Assembly (NCBI GenBank): GCA_000711775.1
Contig: ARYC01017795.1
Coordinates: 1 to 64,000 of the forward strand
Reading direction: 5' to 3'
Length of the DNA stretch: 64,000 nucleotides
Origin: Oxytricha trifallax
Taxonomy: Eukaryota; Ciliophora; Spirotrichea; Sporadotrichida; Oxytrichidae
The translations under genes and the position numbers were made by a program. Below, in pieces: positions 1 through 11,763 of this stretch (position 1 is the stretch's first letter; every line of letters starts with the position of its first letter). Below the pieces are notes generated by a model. The model saw nothing but the letters and a program-made list of their open reading frames with translations. It did not search any database and was not told the origin of the DNA.

Positions 1-449
1 TTTCCAAGTTTTTAGGTTGATGCACTGAATTTCTAGGCCTTCAAGAAAATACGCAAATACTGGTATTCATGGAATGTAGGTCTAAGTTTAGGATTTCTAG
101 GGAGATCGTGACTTTATGGAATGAATGGATCGTTCTACTTTATTTCGTTGTTTTATTAATCGAATCTCTTGAGGTCCAATAAAGAAGAGTATCTATTGAT
201 GTATTGCCTTTGCTTAGAGCACATTAAAATGTTCATTATATTATATCTTAAGTCATAAGGGATCTCATAGTTTAACTCAATTTGTTAGACGTTTTACTGA
301 TTATTCGTATTTTTGCTAGTTTCGGTTTATCTGTATGTAATAATATTGTTAGAAAAGTATAATAATTACAAGTGCTTTAGTATAACGGGCATGCCAGGAA
401 CATTCTTAGTAATTACTAGCTATGCTGAATTAGTAATTTCATCAATAGT

Positions 450-3400
450 CTCATTAAACTTCTTATACTCATGGGATAACCTCCCTTTGAAAACCTATTT
501 CACGTCCTTATAAAGTTGGCCAGCTTATAAGATAGTGTCTAAACAGAAATAAATGTTGAATTTATTGTGCTTTCCATCCATATGTTTCACATATTCCTCT
601 AACGTTTCATTTTTACCTTTATGGTTGAAAATAATTAAGCTTACCGAAATCGACAATCTTTTCTTTGATCCTCCTAAGAGCATTATAAGTTGGTTTAGTT
701 TAGACTAATATGTAACAGTAAGGGTATTGCTTCCTACCGTACAATCTAAATTTCTCCTAGACTTTAGAGATCATCTTATCGACAAGCAGGAACATATTCT
801 TTTCCTCTTTGGAAATATCTGCAACGCAATATTCCAGCTCCGTGACATTGTAGCTACAAAAGTTAAATAATAACAAAACTTACCAATTAAAAAACTTGAC
901 CCAAAAGTTTCTAAGTCTGTATTAGTAGCTCGCAGGGGTTCCAAGCATAGTGGTGGGAGGAGGTGTGTCTTATAAAGTTACCGAATAAAACCTCAGCTAA
1001 ACTGGCATGTTAAGCCAAATTTAAAAAGCCTCATCATCCAGGATTTCATCGATCAAGTTAATAACATATTCCTGTTCTTTGCCTTTTTGATTAGTGAAAA
1101 GTTAGGGTATTTTAATGATCCCTCTCTTCATTGACATGGCAACAAAAAAGTAGTCTTCGTCCTCATAACACCACAAACTCAGACCGAGGGATTGGATCAT
1201 TATCATGAAAATAAACAACCTCGATAAACACAGAGCCCTCTCCATAGACGCGGTCACTTAGAGTGTCTAGATTCTTATGGGCAAGTTCAAATATCGATGG
1301 AAAGGCTGACAAGTAGTTTTTGTATAATCTACCTCATGGAATATTGTGACTTTAAAAAGCTGCAACTTATAATTGAAGACCAGAGCATGGAGCACTTATC
1401 TTAAAGGGAAATTAAAAGGGTTCAGAAAGTGGCCACTTGTTATTTATTCAGGCTCAGAAGAATAAAATGCAGCCAGAATCATAAAGGTGGCTCTCAAATC
1501 ATTGTAGACTGGACCATCACAGAGTATATTAAGCAGCCCGAGAAGTTCGTTGGCGTATGAGTAGTTTTCGGGTTAATTGCAGATTTCTGGCTTGAAATAA
1601 TAATCTGTGTTGAAGGCCTGCTTGTAATTTCTATTCTGAAAGAATTTGGTTTTATTTGATCCTGGAGAAACTTGATACCTAAAGGAGGTATGCATAAGGC
1701 GATGTCTATTGCATTGAAAAAAGGTGATACTGTGAACATAGCTTTCTTATATGAGTCGCAGTCGTTTTCAATGTATTTATAGAGTTTGACAGCATAGCCA
1801 AGAGTGCTCTTAATATGAACTATTTCGCTATCTGTGAAACTTGGAAGAGGGAAATCAATTATGTGAAAGCGATGGAGTATTGTATCTTCCTCACTATCCT
1901 CATTCAATAGTGCGATACGTATAAGCGGGAGAGTGACTTCTTCTCCTTATTATCTTCCCTCTTCCATAATTTTTAATCTCAGAACCGTGTTTGAAATCCT
2001 TGGTAAAGGCTGTGGGCTTTGATGGTTTCTGTGGTTGCTTTTGTTATTCAATTAGCTCTTTATTTTCTTTAATTTAGTGGTATTTATTTGGAGTTATCAT
2101 GCCTGAAGTTTTCTTCAGTCGCAGCTGTTCATATGATAATTTTCCTTGCTCTGATTGCTCACTTATCTCGAAATTTTCGATTTACTTTTCCCATTTTCTT
2201 GCATGATTTCTCTTTGTTCCTTCAGTTCTTCTATGTTAGAAGTAAAAACTTTCAACTCATCAAAGAATCTTAACCTGGTGTTTTTATAAGTGGCTTAGCA
2301 AAACCAGTAATTACAGTAAGGGCTTGCCTTGACAATTTCTAAGAAGCTGTGTATTAAGTCTTTTATTAAAATCTATTATTCTTCCCAAGTGCGTGGCTTA
2401 GTTTAAAAATTTTCAATTTTACTTTGGTAATCTGACATTTGAGTTTCTTGGTATAATTAAATCATCTGTCCTTCTTGATTTGGTAATCGCTACTGCGAAT
2501 ATTGTAATCTGAAATGCCTCTCACAGTTTAATTGAACGTATAGAAGTCTAAGTTGTTCTCCAGTTCTTCAAGTGATCTTTATCATCTTCTTACGAGAAAA
2601 GAGGGTTGATATTTGATTTGTTATTATTTTTCATCTAACTCAAAATCAATTAGGACTTTTGGTCTTTTTTTACTTCTTACTGAAAAATATCACTGTTGGT
2701 CAAGAGTTTTAATTGCATACTTCGAATATAATCATCCTAATTAGAGATATAGTTACCATCTCCAATATCTTCGTCTAAATCATCTTCCAAAGATATATTT
2801 ATATATCCTGGATCTGGATTGTCAACTTCTTAATCTTTAATCAAGTCATCGAAACTGGAAACTTCTTCTTTTTTATGAGCTTACAATTTTAAACATCTTG
2901 GGCTTTAACAGTGTGGGTAAGGAGTTCTAAGTCAGCAGAGCAAACAGTTTGTCTATCTGATTAGGGTATGTCAAATTTTTCTCCTTTCCTATATTTTGTA
3001 TACTTAAGATTCTAAAGTCGGGTATGCCTCTAAGTAATTTCCTTGTTTTGTATAGCTTGAATCAATTCAAATTGGACTCCATCTAAGGATTTACTGTCGA
3101 CCATATCTTAGAAAATTACAGGGTCCAGCTAAACAAGTGTTAACTACTTTATCGGAGTTGTATTTAATAAGGGGTTCTAGAGCTTATTTAAGAAAATCGC
3201 ATAGACAATCTTCACAAAGAGTTGAAAGTACGGCTTCTCAACTAGGGTTTCGTTTTTATAAGGCTATCAAGATAACAGATGAACAACTTGATCCCTTCAG
3301 TGTCATGAGAACATAAGAACTCAAATACTGTCCCTGAAAAAGTACAAAGGGGCGCTTTATGACTCTAGTATTAGAGAGTGTAGAGCTATGCAATTTCAAG

Positions 3401-3496
3401 AGCAGAGTCTCCTTCCTTGTAAGCATAGATAATCTTATCAATATCTGTCGGTATGAGTTTGAATTTTACATTTCCAATGAGAGAGTGATGTGTCAT
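450..3496 (-). CDS. Unrecognised minus-strand gene, frame-broken
   Basis: I do not recognise this gene. It starts at the ATG at 3496-3494 (MTHHSLIGNVKF...) and reads leftward with UAR as Gln. Coding character is clear in several blocks: 3496-3260, about 3250-2880, an acidic Asp/Glu-rich stretch near 2860-2700, a 137-codon piece at 1907-1494 free of all three stop triplets, and a long stretch at about 1490-700. The frame changes several times. Two changes (near 3260 and 2873) sit exactly on runs of five or six A, where one extra or missing base would rejoin the frames. They could be sequence errors or true decay; others may be introns or IESs. The 3' end is not defined, so 450 is only approximate. 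It lies near a transposase gene and may be transposon cargo or a germline-limited gene. That gene is real is fairly sure; its function is unknown. Confidence 0.5.
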
Positions 3497-3689
3497 TGTT
3501 TCTTTTTAATAGAATTATAAACAATGTATCCAAATATCCTTAATAATTTTAATTAAATAATTTTGATTAAGCTAGCTATAAAGATAAAAGCTAATAATAA
3601 ATGAGGGACTAAAGAACTAATACCCCTAGGCAGCAAATATAATAGCACACTTAAGAAGAATCTAAGGATGCGTCTTATTCAGGAGTTTC

Positions 3690-4152
3690 TTGCTCACAGA
3701 ATTAAATATTGAGCGACGAGTTTCTCATCACTAATGCCCTGACTGAAATCAAGCCAAGCAAAGTTAAGGCTTAAGAGAAATCTATTGTTAAATGCTCCTT
3801 TCGTGCTTGGTAAATTATTCCCAAACGTTATTTAGTCAACAAAGTTCACATACAATTCTGGATAACTGCTAAACATGGCGAAGTCCCTGTACAAATCTAG
3901 AAGCTTACAGGTGGAGCAATCATAAAACTTCCTTAAGAAAAAATTCAAGAATAGTTAGCTAGCAATGTTGATATTTGTTACATATAAAATGATGATGAGC
4001 TTTGCAAATTCCTTGAAGCTTACCTTCAAAGTTTTCGACTTGCCAGAATCAGGAATAAACAAGTTATGAATAATTAAGGAAGCGACACAAGCAAAAATAT
4101 TACAGGAGGAGGTAAAGTTGATGAGTAACGAGGAGCTCTTAGAGGCAGTCAA
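3690..4152 (-). CDS. Unrecognised minus-strand ORF
   Basis: An open frame of about 154 codons (UAR as Gln) ends at a TGA near 3690. The sequence has mixed composition with Cys, Pro, Asp and Trp, for example DCSTCKLLDLYRDFAMFSSY, which is unlike random AT-rich translation. I see no good ATG: the frame is open upstream of 4152 and would run antisense into the transposase start. It may be the first or last exon of a larger gene, possibly belonging with the gene that starts at 3496, 200 bp downstream on the same strand. Function unknown. Confidence 0.35.
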
Positions 4153-4162
4153 AATTTAATAG

Positions 4163-6352
4163 ATGCATTCAACGAGACAATAAAATAAAAAGGCAAATCC
4201 TAGAAGTTAATTAGCAATCCTTTTTTGAAGAAAAGAGAAGCTAAGCTCGCATGTAAGAAATTAGAGGTTATAAATCTATACTATAACGAACAATTAAAGC
4301 CTCGTCAAGTGGCTAAGAAATTGAGGATGGATGTGGATGTTGTATATAAGACTATCGAAAAGTTTAAGTACGAGGTCAAGCATAAGATTCTTGATCCTGA
4401 ACCACAAAAGAAAGTGGGTAGAAAAGGAGTTTGTGGGAACTAGCTCTTGCTTGATTCTATCCAGGCCTACCTAGAACAGGACGGAATTTACGAAGTTACA
4501 GGATAGAAGCTTCATAATTATTTATTAAACCTGGCTCAAACAAAGCCAGAGTGGAAGCTACTTAAGGTGCCTTGCGTTACCACTCTTCAAAAGATTCTGT
4601 GAGATAAGTTCCATCTAAGATATGGGAAAACTCAGGCTGCTAATACAAAGTATAGAGACCCGAACTTCAATGAGAATAGGCTCTGGATTAGCAGGTTGTT
4701 GGCTCAGTTCTTATATGATGATGCAGTTATCATTTCAGTTGATGAGAGCAACTTCCGATCGGACTCGATGCCCTCAAAGTAATGGAGCTTCAACATTAAA
4801 GATATGCATCGAGATTCTGCAAAATTACAGAAGCGATAAAAAAGGTTGCAAAATGATAGCATGATCCTCGCTAGCGATGACAAACTTTTGTATGGAAAAA
4901 TGCTCCTCAAAATGGATCAAAGTTCTGATTCTTCAACTTCAAAATTCTCAGAGAGCTTCCATCTGGAAAAAATTGAAAATGTTGGGGAATAATTAGAGAA
5001 GGTTTCAAATTCATTTGACTTAGGGTTTTCTAAAAATTGTAATTAAAAGGTTGGAAATATTAAAAATGGAAAATTCGGTATGGCTAAGTCAACTTCGTAA
5101 GCAATTAGCCATTTTGTAATGAAAAGCTTTATAGGACCTAAGGTAGGATAGGGGTTTAAGAAATATCCTAGACGCCAAAGAAACTTGTCAGCACTCCAAT
5201 CTAAATTCATGGAGCGAAAGTTCTAAGGGGGTCAAAGTAGTCATCGAAAACCAGTAATTATAGTTAGAAAACCATTGAAAATACTAAGGTAATTATTAAT
5301 GAATAATACATTTAGGGAAATCCATAACTGAAACCATAAAAAAAGCAACTTCAGACCCCTTCAATGAAAACTCGGCTTGCATTTACAAAGGACCTCTCCC
5401 CGATATTAGAGGTCCCTGAGACCTCCAACTAGAAATTCAGCTTGACTAAAACTTTTCAGAGTTTCCGCATAAATAGTTCAGTGAAATCAGTGGTGTCTGA
5501 AGACAATTCAGCTTCAAAAGTGAAGAGTGGTTTAACTCCTATTCTCGATAAAATATCAAAACTAAAACTGGAATCTTCGAGGAAGAAGTCTGTTGACCTA
5601 GGTGCCGAAACCAAGTTGGAAAGTCGGTTTGCGGTCACTCCTAGGAAATTAAAACTCTCAAGTAGCTTCCACAAAGACTCATCGAACCCTGGGTCAGAGC
5701 AGGGAAACTTGCAGAGTGAAAGGGGCTCTTACTAAAAGCTTTGGCCCCAGCTATTTATAGACCTTCACTTGAAAAGCATTAAGGAATACTAGAGCGAGAT
5801 GAAGCAGAACCTGGGACACTATGGGATGAAAGTGAGAGAGATGTCAATTAAGAAAAGCTCAACTAAGAGATAGCAATTCTCAATGTCTTATATTGCTGCG
5901 ATTTCCTAGGATAGAATTATCTCCAGTCAAGTGATAGAAGGAGCTTTTGACTCAGTTCTCTTTGAAAACTTTATCTACCATACCTTACGCAGTGTAAGAA
6001 CTGACAAAGAACTACACTCGAAGAAAGTGGTCCTGCTGATGGACAACGCAGTCATTCATAAATATTCAGAGATGTTAGCCACAGCCAGAAAGTTCAAAGT
6101 GAATGTGCTCTTCAACGCCGAATACTCGCCTTGGCGCAATCCAATTGAGCAGTTATTCTCCTTTACAAAGAAGGAGATGAAGATGGACACTATTCAGAAC
6201 AAGTAAGTTTTAATGGGCTTTACACTTTTAGGCAGCAATTGGTGAAGAGGGTTGCGGAAATCGTTCAGAATTTAAGAAAAGAAGACATCCAGGGAATGTG
6301 GGCATTCAGTATCAAGAAGTGGATTCACACTCTTCGATTCGGTTTTGTGTGA
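4163..6352 (+). CDS. IS630/Tc1-type DDE transposase-like gene with large insertion
   Basis: The product resembles an IS630/Tc1/TBE-type DDE transposase, which would cut and join DNA ends in the nucleus. An N-terminal helix-turn-helix-like part (LKPRQVAKKLRM, about 4290-4330) is followed by the first catalytic Asp in ISVDESNF (about 4735-4760), the second in LLMDNAVIH (about 6030-6060) and the Glu in SPWRNPIEQLF (about 6127-6160). Between the first and second Asp lie about 320 residues of Ser/Lys-rich sequence, where this family normally has about 90. Two GT-AG introns restore the frame: 5254-5315 (62 bp) and 6203-6231 (29 bp). The ATG at 4163 joins the body only if the T run at 4221-4226 had one more base; otherwise the start is near 4225. 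One in-frame TGA (4600-4602) interrupts the N-terminal region. It may be a decaying transposon gene or a domesticated one. No convincing terminal repeats were seen. Confidence 0.7.
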
Positions 6353-7022
6353 TGATGTTTGTTTCATAGCTGAAGTAGTGTATAAAACCTGTTTCCCTTT
6401 ACAATTTCCCCTGTTATGTCAGTTTTAAATTCATCGCAGATTATTATAATTAATAACACTATTTATATTTTACTTAAAAATGTCCTAATTCACTCTTTAC
6501 AACACTCAATTCTAAAATACTGCTTCTATTTCACATTTGCACTCTTAAAATGGCCACTTCCTTCGCGATTCTACTTAGTTGCATTTGCCTTTATATTATC
6601 GCAATTATGCATGAATGCCATATTTTGGCAAAACTTCCAAATTCTAATGGAGTTACCCTACTTTCAAGCCCCTTTTCGGTAAATGAGAGAGGTTTTTATG
6701 AAAAAGTCCCTATTTTGCTCTAAACTACGCAAATCTCTGAAATCGCTAATTTCGCAAATGTCCCAACTTCCCTAATTATACAGACCCCTAAATTTGAGAT
6801 GTATCAATTTTTACAAATACATATATAATTTTGACCAGCCCCCTAAATTTTTTGACCAACTACTAATAAAAAAATGACACATAGCAACAAAAAAACAGGG
6901 GTTTTGAAATTGAGGGGATTTGGGGTTTACGCATTTTTCCATTGGTCTAATTATATTATTTATTTATTTTTAATTTTATTTTCACAATTTCCTGATTCAA
7001 TTCTATTTTAGCAATAATAAAC
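6353..7022. other. Intergenic spacer with G/C-run motifs
   Basis: No gene is supported. The stretch holds two copies of a CCCCTAAATTT motif (near 6784 and 6831) and a block at 6898-6930 with three GGGG runs separated by T/A-rich sequence (GGGGTTTTGAAATTGAGGGG...). This looks like a degenerate version of the G4T4 telomere-like ends of TBE elements, or a marker of a macronuclear chromosome end, just upstream of the next gene. Confidence 0.4.
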
Positions 7023-8717
7023 ATGCCCAAACATATAGGTCGTGAGCCAACTGGTGACAGATAAACACTATAATTCATAGATTTTATTTGAAAAAAATTG
7101 AATTAAGTTTATAAGTAAAAGTAAAAGCATGCCATTCAAAAGCAGGCAAAGCAGGATCTAAAATCTTTGAGAAAGGATGCTAAATAAAAGAAAGCTATGG
7201 GCATGCAACCAGTCAGTAAGTTGAAAATTAATTAACAAAGCAAATGACTATAACTTTACTTTTAAGTTAAGCTAATGAGATAATAATCTTAAAATTATAG
7301 AACTAAGGAAAGACATGGGATTACCAAACTTAAAAATTTAGAAGCAAGAATTGTTAGATTAGATTGAGCGCAAGTAAAGAATGGATTAGCAAACGAGGGA
7401 ACATATGACAAACATCTAAGAAAAGAGAAATGGATTAGATATGGCTCAGTACTTATCAAAAGTTTAGACTCAATAAAATCAATATGAAGAAGTAAAGAAG
7501 TACGAGACCGTCAATTTTTAAGATTAAAAAAAGCTATATTTAGATTTGAGAATTTTTTTATTTTAGTAAAAATTTCTGAATAATGACGATGGAATGGTAG
7601 ATACCGATCCAAATGCAAGATCTATGAATTAAAGTAAAAAGGCATATGCAAAAGAGTTGAAGAAAGTTATCGAAGCATCCGATGTTATTATTGAAGTATT
7701 AGATGCTAGAGATCCAGAAGGATGCAGAAGTCATGAAATGGAGAAAGAAATTCTCACAGCTGGCAAAAAGGTATTGCTTGTTGTAAATAAAATCGATTTG
7801 GTTCCTCCTCAAAATCTCAACAATAAAATCTAATTTTGCAATTTATAGTATGTTTTAGATATATTGAATGCCAGAATGTGGCAAAGACATCTTAGAAATG
7901 AATTCCCTTGCTTATTGTTTAAGACAAATCGTCAAAATCAAGATAATTTATCAATGGGCACGGCTCTGCATAAAAATTCAATGTTAAATAACTCTAACCT
8001 TGTTGACTCTATGATACATACATCTAAAGCAGTTGGAACTGATAATCTCATGAACATTCTTAAGAATTATGCAAGAGTAGAAGGTGGAAATGGAAAAACC
8101 AAGCAATAAATTACCGTAGGTGTAGTCGGCTTCCCTAATGTTGGAAAATCTTAAACTTTTTATTACTTTCTTTATTCAATCTTCATTGATTAATTCTCTC
8201 AAACGTTAGAGAGCTGCTGCTACAGGCAACATGCCAGGAGTGACTAAAGCAATGCAAGAAATTTAACTTGATAAGAACATCATTTTGATTGATTCCCCAG
8301 GAGTCGTTCTTTCAACAAAGGATCAAAGTGATTCCCTAATTTTGAGACAAGCCATCAAAATCGAAGACATTACTGATCCATTCAGGCCTGTTGAGGCAAT
8401 TATGAACAGAGTTGACAATACTGAACTACTTGCTTTCTATGGTATTCCTCCTTACAAGAGCACTGATGAATTCCTTGGTTCAATTGAAATATTTTAATTT
8501 ATGAACAAAATTTAAAACTCAAAATACTGGTATTATAAATTTCATTTAAATTGCAAGGTTGAAGGGATACTTGAAAGCAGGAGGCATAGCCAATTTTGAT
8601 TAAACAGCAAGATCAGTTATTAGAGATTTCCTTAATGGAAAGTTAAAGTATTTCACTGCACCACCAGCTATGGAGGGCGAGGATATGGACGAAGATGGGG
8701 ACGTAGAAATGGAATGA
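7023..8717 (+). CDS. Nucleolar GTPase, GNL3/NUG1 (YlqF-type) family
   Basis: A circularly permuted GTPase of the nucleostemin/GNL3L/NUG1 family, which acts in the nucleolus and nucleoplasm in maturation and export of the large ribosomal subunit. The basic N-terminus and a Lys/Gln-rich helix are followed by [17 protein letters not shown], then the G4 motif NKIDL, the region [13 protein letters not shown], then G1 GFPNVGKS, then G3 IDSPGV. The order G4-G1-G3 is the hallmark of this family. The C-terminus is short and acidic ([14 protein letters not shown]). One GT-AG intron (7216-7300) and four IESs (7062-7115, 7813-7866, 8147-8177, 8482-8548) are needed; removing them gives exactly 468 codons. 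One IES splits the P-loop Walker motif itself. The 467-residue product is somewhat shorter than human GNL3. Family call is sure; which paralogue is not. Confidence 0.93.
7062..7115 (+). other. IES (54 bp), pointer TAAA, in GNL3-like gene
   Basis: A TAAA repeat occurs at 7062-7065 and 7116-7119. The insert carries an in-frame TGA; excision joins GDRQ to the basic KHAIQKQ helix. A second copy of TAAA six bases on makes a 60 bp alternative possible. Confidence 0.65.
7813..7866 (+). other. IES (54 bp), pointer AAT, in GNL3-like gene
   Basis: AAT at 7813-7815 and 7867-7869. Removal joins [10 protein letters not shown] directly to [13 protein letters not shown], matching the length expected between the G4 motif and the following helix in GNL3 proteins. 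Confidence 0.85.
8147..8177 (+). other. IES (31 bp), pointer AATCTT, splitting the P-loop
   Basis: AATCTT at 8147-8152 is repeated at 8178-8183. Removal restores [14 protein letters not shown], the canonical G1 motif and following helix. The insert is about 85% A+T. This is one of the clearest IESs in the window because the expected protein is invariant here. Confidence 0.95.
8482..8548 (+). other. IES (67 bp), pointer AATTG, in GNL3-like gene
   Basis: AATTG at 8482-8486 and 8549-8553. Removal joins FLGSI to [16 protein letters not shown], the family's conserved RKGYLKKGGIPD-like motif. Confidence 0.92.
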
Positions 8718-8897
8718 GTTAGTAAGAATATTTAATATAAGCTAATCGTCAAATTAATTAAGAATACATTCATTAAGTTTACTATATTTCTAATATTTTA
8801 CAATTAAATACATTGTTATTTATAATTTAATGATTTATATAAATATTATTAAGAATTTAAATTAAGCTCTATCAAAAATAAGTAATAACAATATAGG

Positions 8898-10353
8898 ATG
8901 GATTCTTCAATACCAATTTAAGCAGAACCAATTCAAAATTAATAATCATAAACTGAAGTCAGAGCTTTAAGAACTTAATATCATAATATCAAAGTGCATT
9001 TATATTGTGACATGATACTTATCCTGACTAAAATTTAAGAAAATCATTACCCATTATAATTATATTACGTTTATTATATCAGAATTCTTTAGGTACTATA
9101 ATTTCTTAAATATATTAATTCTTTATCGGATAGATGGCTTTTGGCTTTTTCATGATGATCTCAATCGCACTAAATTAAGTCCTTTTTGAGAACACATTTT
9201 ACCATTAATTTTTCTTTTGGCTACTGTTCTATTTAATTTCAGATGCGATAATGCTTTCTCTTCTCTGCGGTTCTTATATGTTTTTTAATAAAACTCTTTA
9301 TCGATATGCAAGATTTAAGTTTATTTTCACAAGTATTCTACTAACTTTGAACTTTCTTTGGCTTGGATATGGCGCATATGTAATTCACAACATGCCAACT
9401 GATTTCGAAGATGGGGATGTTTCTAGGTAAGTTTGTTTATTTTTAATTTAATTTACTTTATAGTACTGCAAGTACAAAGAAAAGTTTGAGTATACTCTAC
9501 ATTATTCTGAGAGGAGTTGTTATTATGCTAATTTCAAAGTTTCAGTATGACATGAAAAGCACCCTTTTGCCATAGTTACATAGATTCTCTTTGTTACCAT
9601 AAGAAATCTACGCTTAAAGTACTGAAGACGTAAGTTATAAATAGTAACTCAACCCTATTATAGGAAATTAAATCAATGCTAAGCCATCTCCCTTCTTTAA
9701 ATCATCATTAAATCCATGAAGATCCTGTTCTATAAAAAGAGCAATGCATTATTTGCATGGAATAACTAGAGACACAATAGCACAATCACAGCAATAATAT
9801 TTTTAGTAGCTTGATGAATCACCACCACAAACCAGAACATTCTATAGTCGTTATGGCATGTGGAACCAAATAATCTTCATATTATCACTATAAATGTTTG
9901 TTCAAGTGGATGCAAGAGAAGACTATGTGTCCTTTATGTAGAAGCAATGATATTCTTAAAACTCATAATCTGGAAGCATCGCCAGATTAAGATAAAGAAA
10001 GTTAGGGAATCGATTAAGAAAACTTAAAAGGAATTGGAAATCTATAAAAAAAGGAAATAATTTTGAACAAATATCAAAATCATAACTTTGAAAAATTTCC
10101 TAACGAACTTAAATAATACGATAATCACTTTGAGAGTCATCTTTCAAGCCTTAGGCATTAGAAATTTATTAAGCAAAGCTAGTTCACAATTTAAACAGAA
10201 AGCGCTATTATAGACATTGAATAATTAGAAAGAGAGTTAGATGAGCAAATACACTCTTAAATGTTCTAGGTGAGGCAGAGCGACAATATTGATAATATAA
10301 ATTATTTTGGAAGTCAAGATCAACTTGATCTATAAATTAAGCAAAATCAGTGA
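8898..10353 (+). CDS. Multi-pass membrane RING-type E3 ubiquitin ligase candidate
   Basis: A membrane protein with a C-terminal RING domain, probably a ubiquitin ligase on an internal membrane. The N-terminus is Gln/Ser-rich, then several hydrophobic segments follow (near MAFGFFMMISIAL, FFFWLLFYLISDAIMLSLL, ILLTLNFLWLGYGAYVI and ILYIILRGVVIMLI). The RING has CIICME, then MACG, HYKC and MCPLC. The canonical C-G-H-x-x-H core reads ACGTKQSSYYHYKC, so the His right after the third Cys is missing or displaced. Three GT-AG introns, 9093-9133 (41 bp), 9427-9463 (37 bp) and 9630-9663 (34 bp), restore one frame of 448 codons. I find no IES in this gene, unlike its neighbours. The tail after the RING is hydrophilic and Gln/Asn-rich. 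Confidence 0.85.
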
Positions 10354-10543
10354 AGATTCTAAAAATAAAATTTTCTAAGAGTAAACTAAAAATCGAGCAT
10401 TTTTAAATTTCTTTTAATATCAAATTAAAATAAGAAGTAGAGTGATTTATACTTAATTTCGTTAAAAAAAATTATGTTAACTTATTTTCTTTTTAACAAT
10501 AAATTAAATAATTTAGGATCTACTCATTAAATACTTATTTTAA

Positions 10544-11763
10544 TCAAGCTTTTTTGTAGTATCTGCTTGGAACAAATGGCATTTTCTTTACTTTAATTGG
10601 AAGGGGCTTGTTAATTAATAGAAAAATAAAAAATTGTCTCTGACAACAACATTAAGCTCTGTCTCAAGTTTATTATGAGGGACTTGAATATAAGCTTGTC
10701 CAATACTCTTCTTAAGAGATGGGGAAGGAGCACCACTTGTTACATGTCCAACTTCTTTGCCGTCTTTAGTATAGATTTTAGCTCCATCTCTAGCAGGAGG
10801 TCCATCAACGATGAAACCTACTCTCTTTTGTTTCACTCCTTGTTCTAGCTCTCTCTTTATTCTATCGTAACCCAAGAATCCACCCTATTCCTTTCTCCTC
10901 TTACTTATCGTCCAGCCAAGTACTGCTTCAATTGGAGAAATGTCTTCGTTGAGTTCATGACCGTAGAGACAGAGACCAGCTTCTAATCTCAAGGTATCTC
11001 TGGCACCAAGACCTACCCAGAGTGCATAATCTTAACCTGTCTCATCTTTTCTTGATCTAAGATCTTCAGCAAAGTTCAGAGCTAGGGCTTCGGGAACAGA
11101 AACTTCAAAACCATCTTCACCAGTATAACCACATCTTGATACTCTGATTTCATGATTCTTATGGCTTAAAACCTTGGAGGTCATAAAGTCCATATCACTC
11201 AAGTTTTTACCTAATACTTGATCTAATAACTTTTGGGCTTTTGGTCCTTGGACTGCAATCAAGCTGTTTTCCTCATTGTATACAATACTAATGTCTTTAT
11301 TCTTAAATTTGTCTGAAGATTTGATTTATTTCATATAGGCAAGATCGTTGTCTTTGCATCCTGCATTAATAACAACGAAGAATTTATCGTTCTTGTCTTT
11401 GGTAATAATGCAATCATCGTTGATACCTCCTTTCTCATTCATTATTAGTGAAAGAGTGGCTTTACCCTCTTCAAGAGCTTGAACATCAGCAACTGTGAAA
11501 TATTCGAGGAACTCAGCTGCATCTTTACCATAAATCTTAACTTGACCCATATGAGATACATCGAAGAGGCCTACACTTTCTCTGCACTTTAAATGTTCCT
11601 TGATGATTCCTTCAGGATAGAGAACTGGCATTTCGTAACCTGCAAAAGGTACCATCTTTGCCTTGAGATCCTTGTGGTATTAGAACAGATGAGTACGCTT
11701 AAGAGCTGGTGAGGCTTAAGCAGTGAAATGTCTTCTTGCTAAGTTGAAAGATTTGCCCAACAT
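10544..11763 (-). CDS. GCVT: Aminomethyltransferase, glycine cleavage system T protein
   Basis: The T protein of the mitochondrial glycine cleavage system transfers the methylene group from the H-protein-bound aminomethyl to tetrahydrofolate, releasing ammonia. The start [15 protein letters not shown] is Arg-rich and lacks acidic residues, fitting a mitochondrial targeting peptide. Family motifs are clear: [71 protein letters not shown], and [14 protein letters not shown] near the end. Length (397 residues) equals the usual T protein. One 26 bp IES (10608-10633) interrupts the last strand; its removal restores the conserved ending [17 protein letters not shown] and gives 398 codons. No intron is needed. 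Very sure. Confidence 0.97.
10608..10633 (-). other. IES (26 bp), pointer TTGT, in GCVT
   Basis: TTGT at 10608-10611 and 10634-10637. At 26 bp it is the shortest IES I can support here. Removal changes the C-terminus from an unrelated frame to the conserved family ending. Confidence 0.93.

Noticed and set aside
4225..4443. The 72-codon frame as a complete small HTH protein.
   Set aside because: Its TAG end is a Gln codon in this code, and the frame continues into the transposase.
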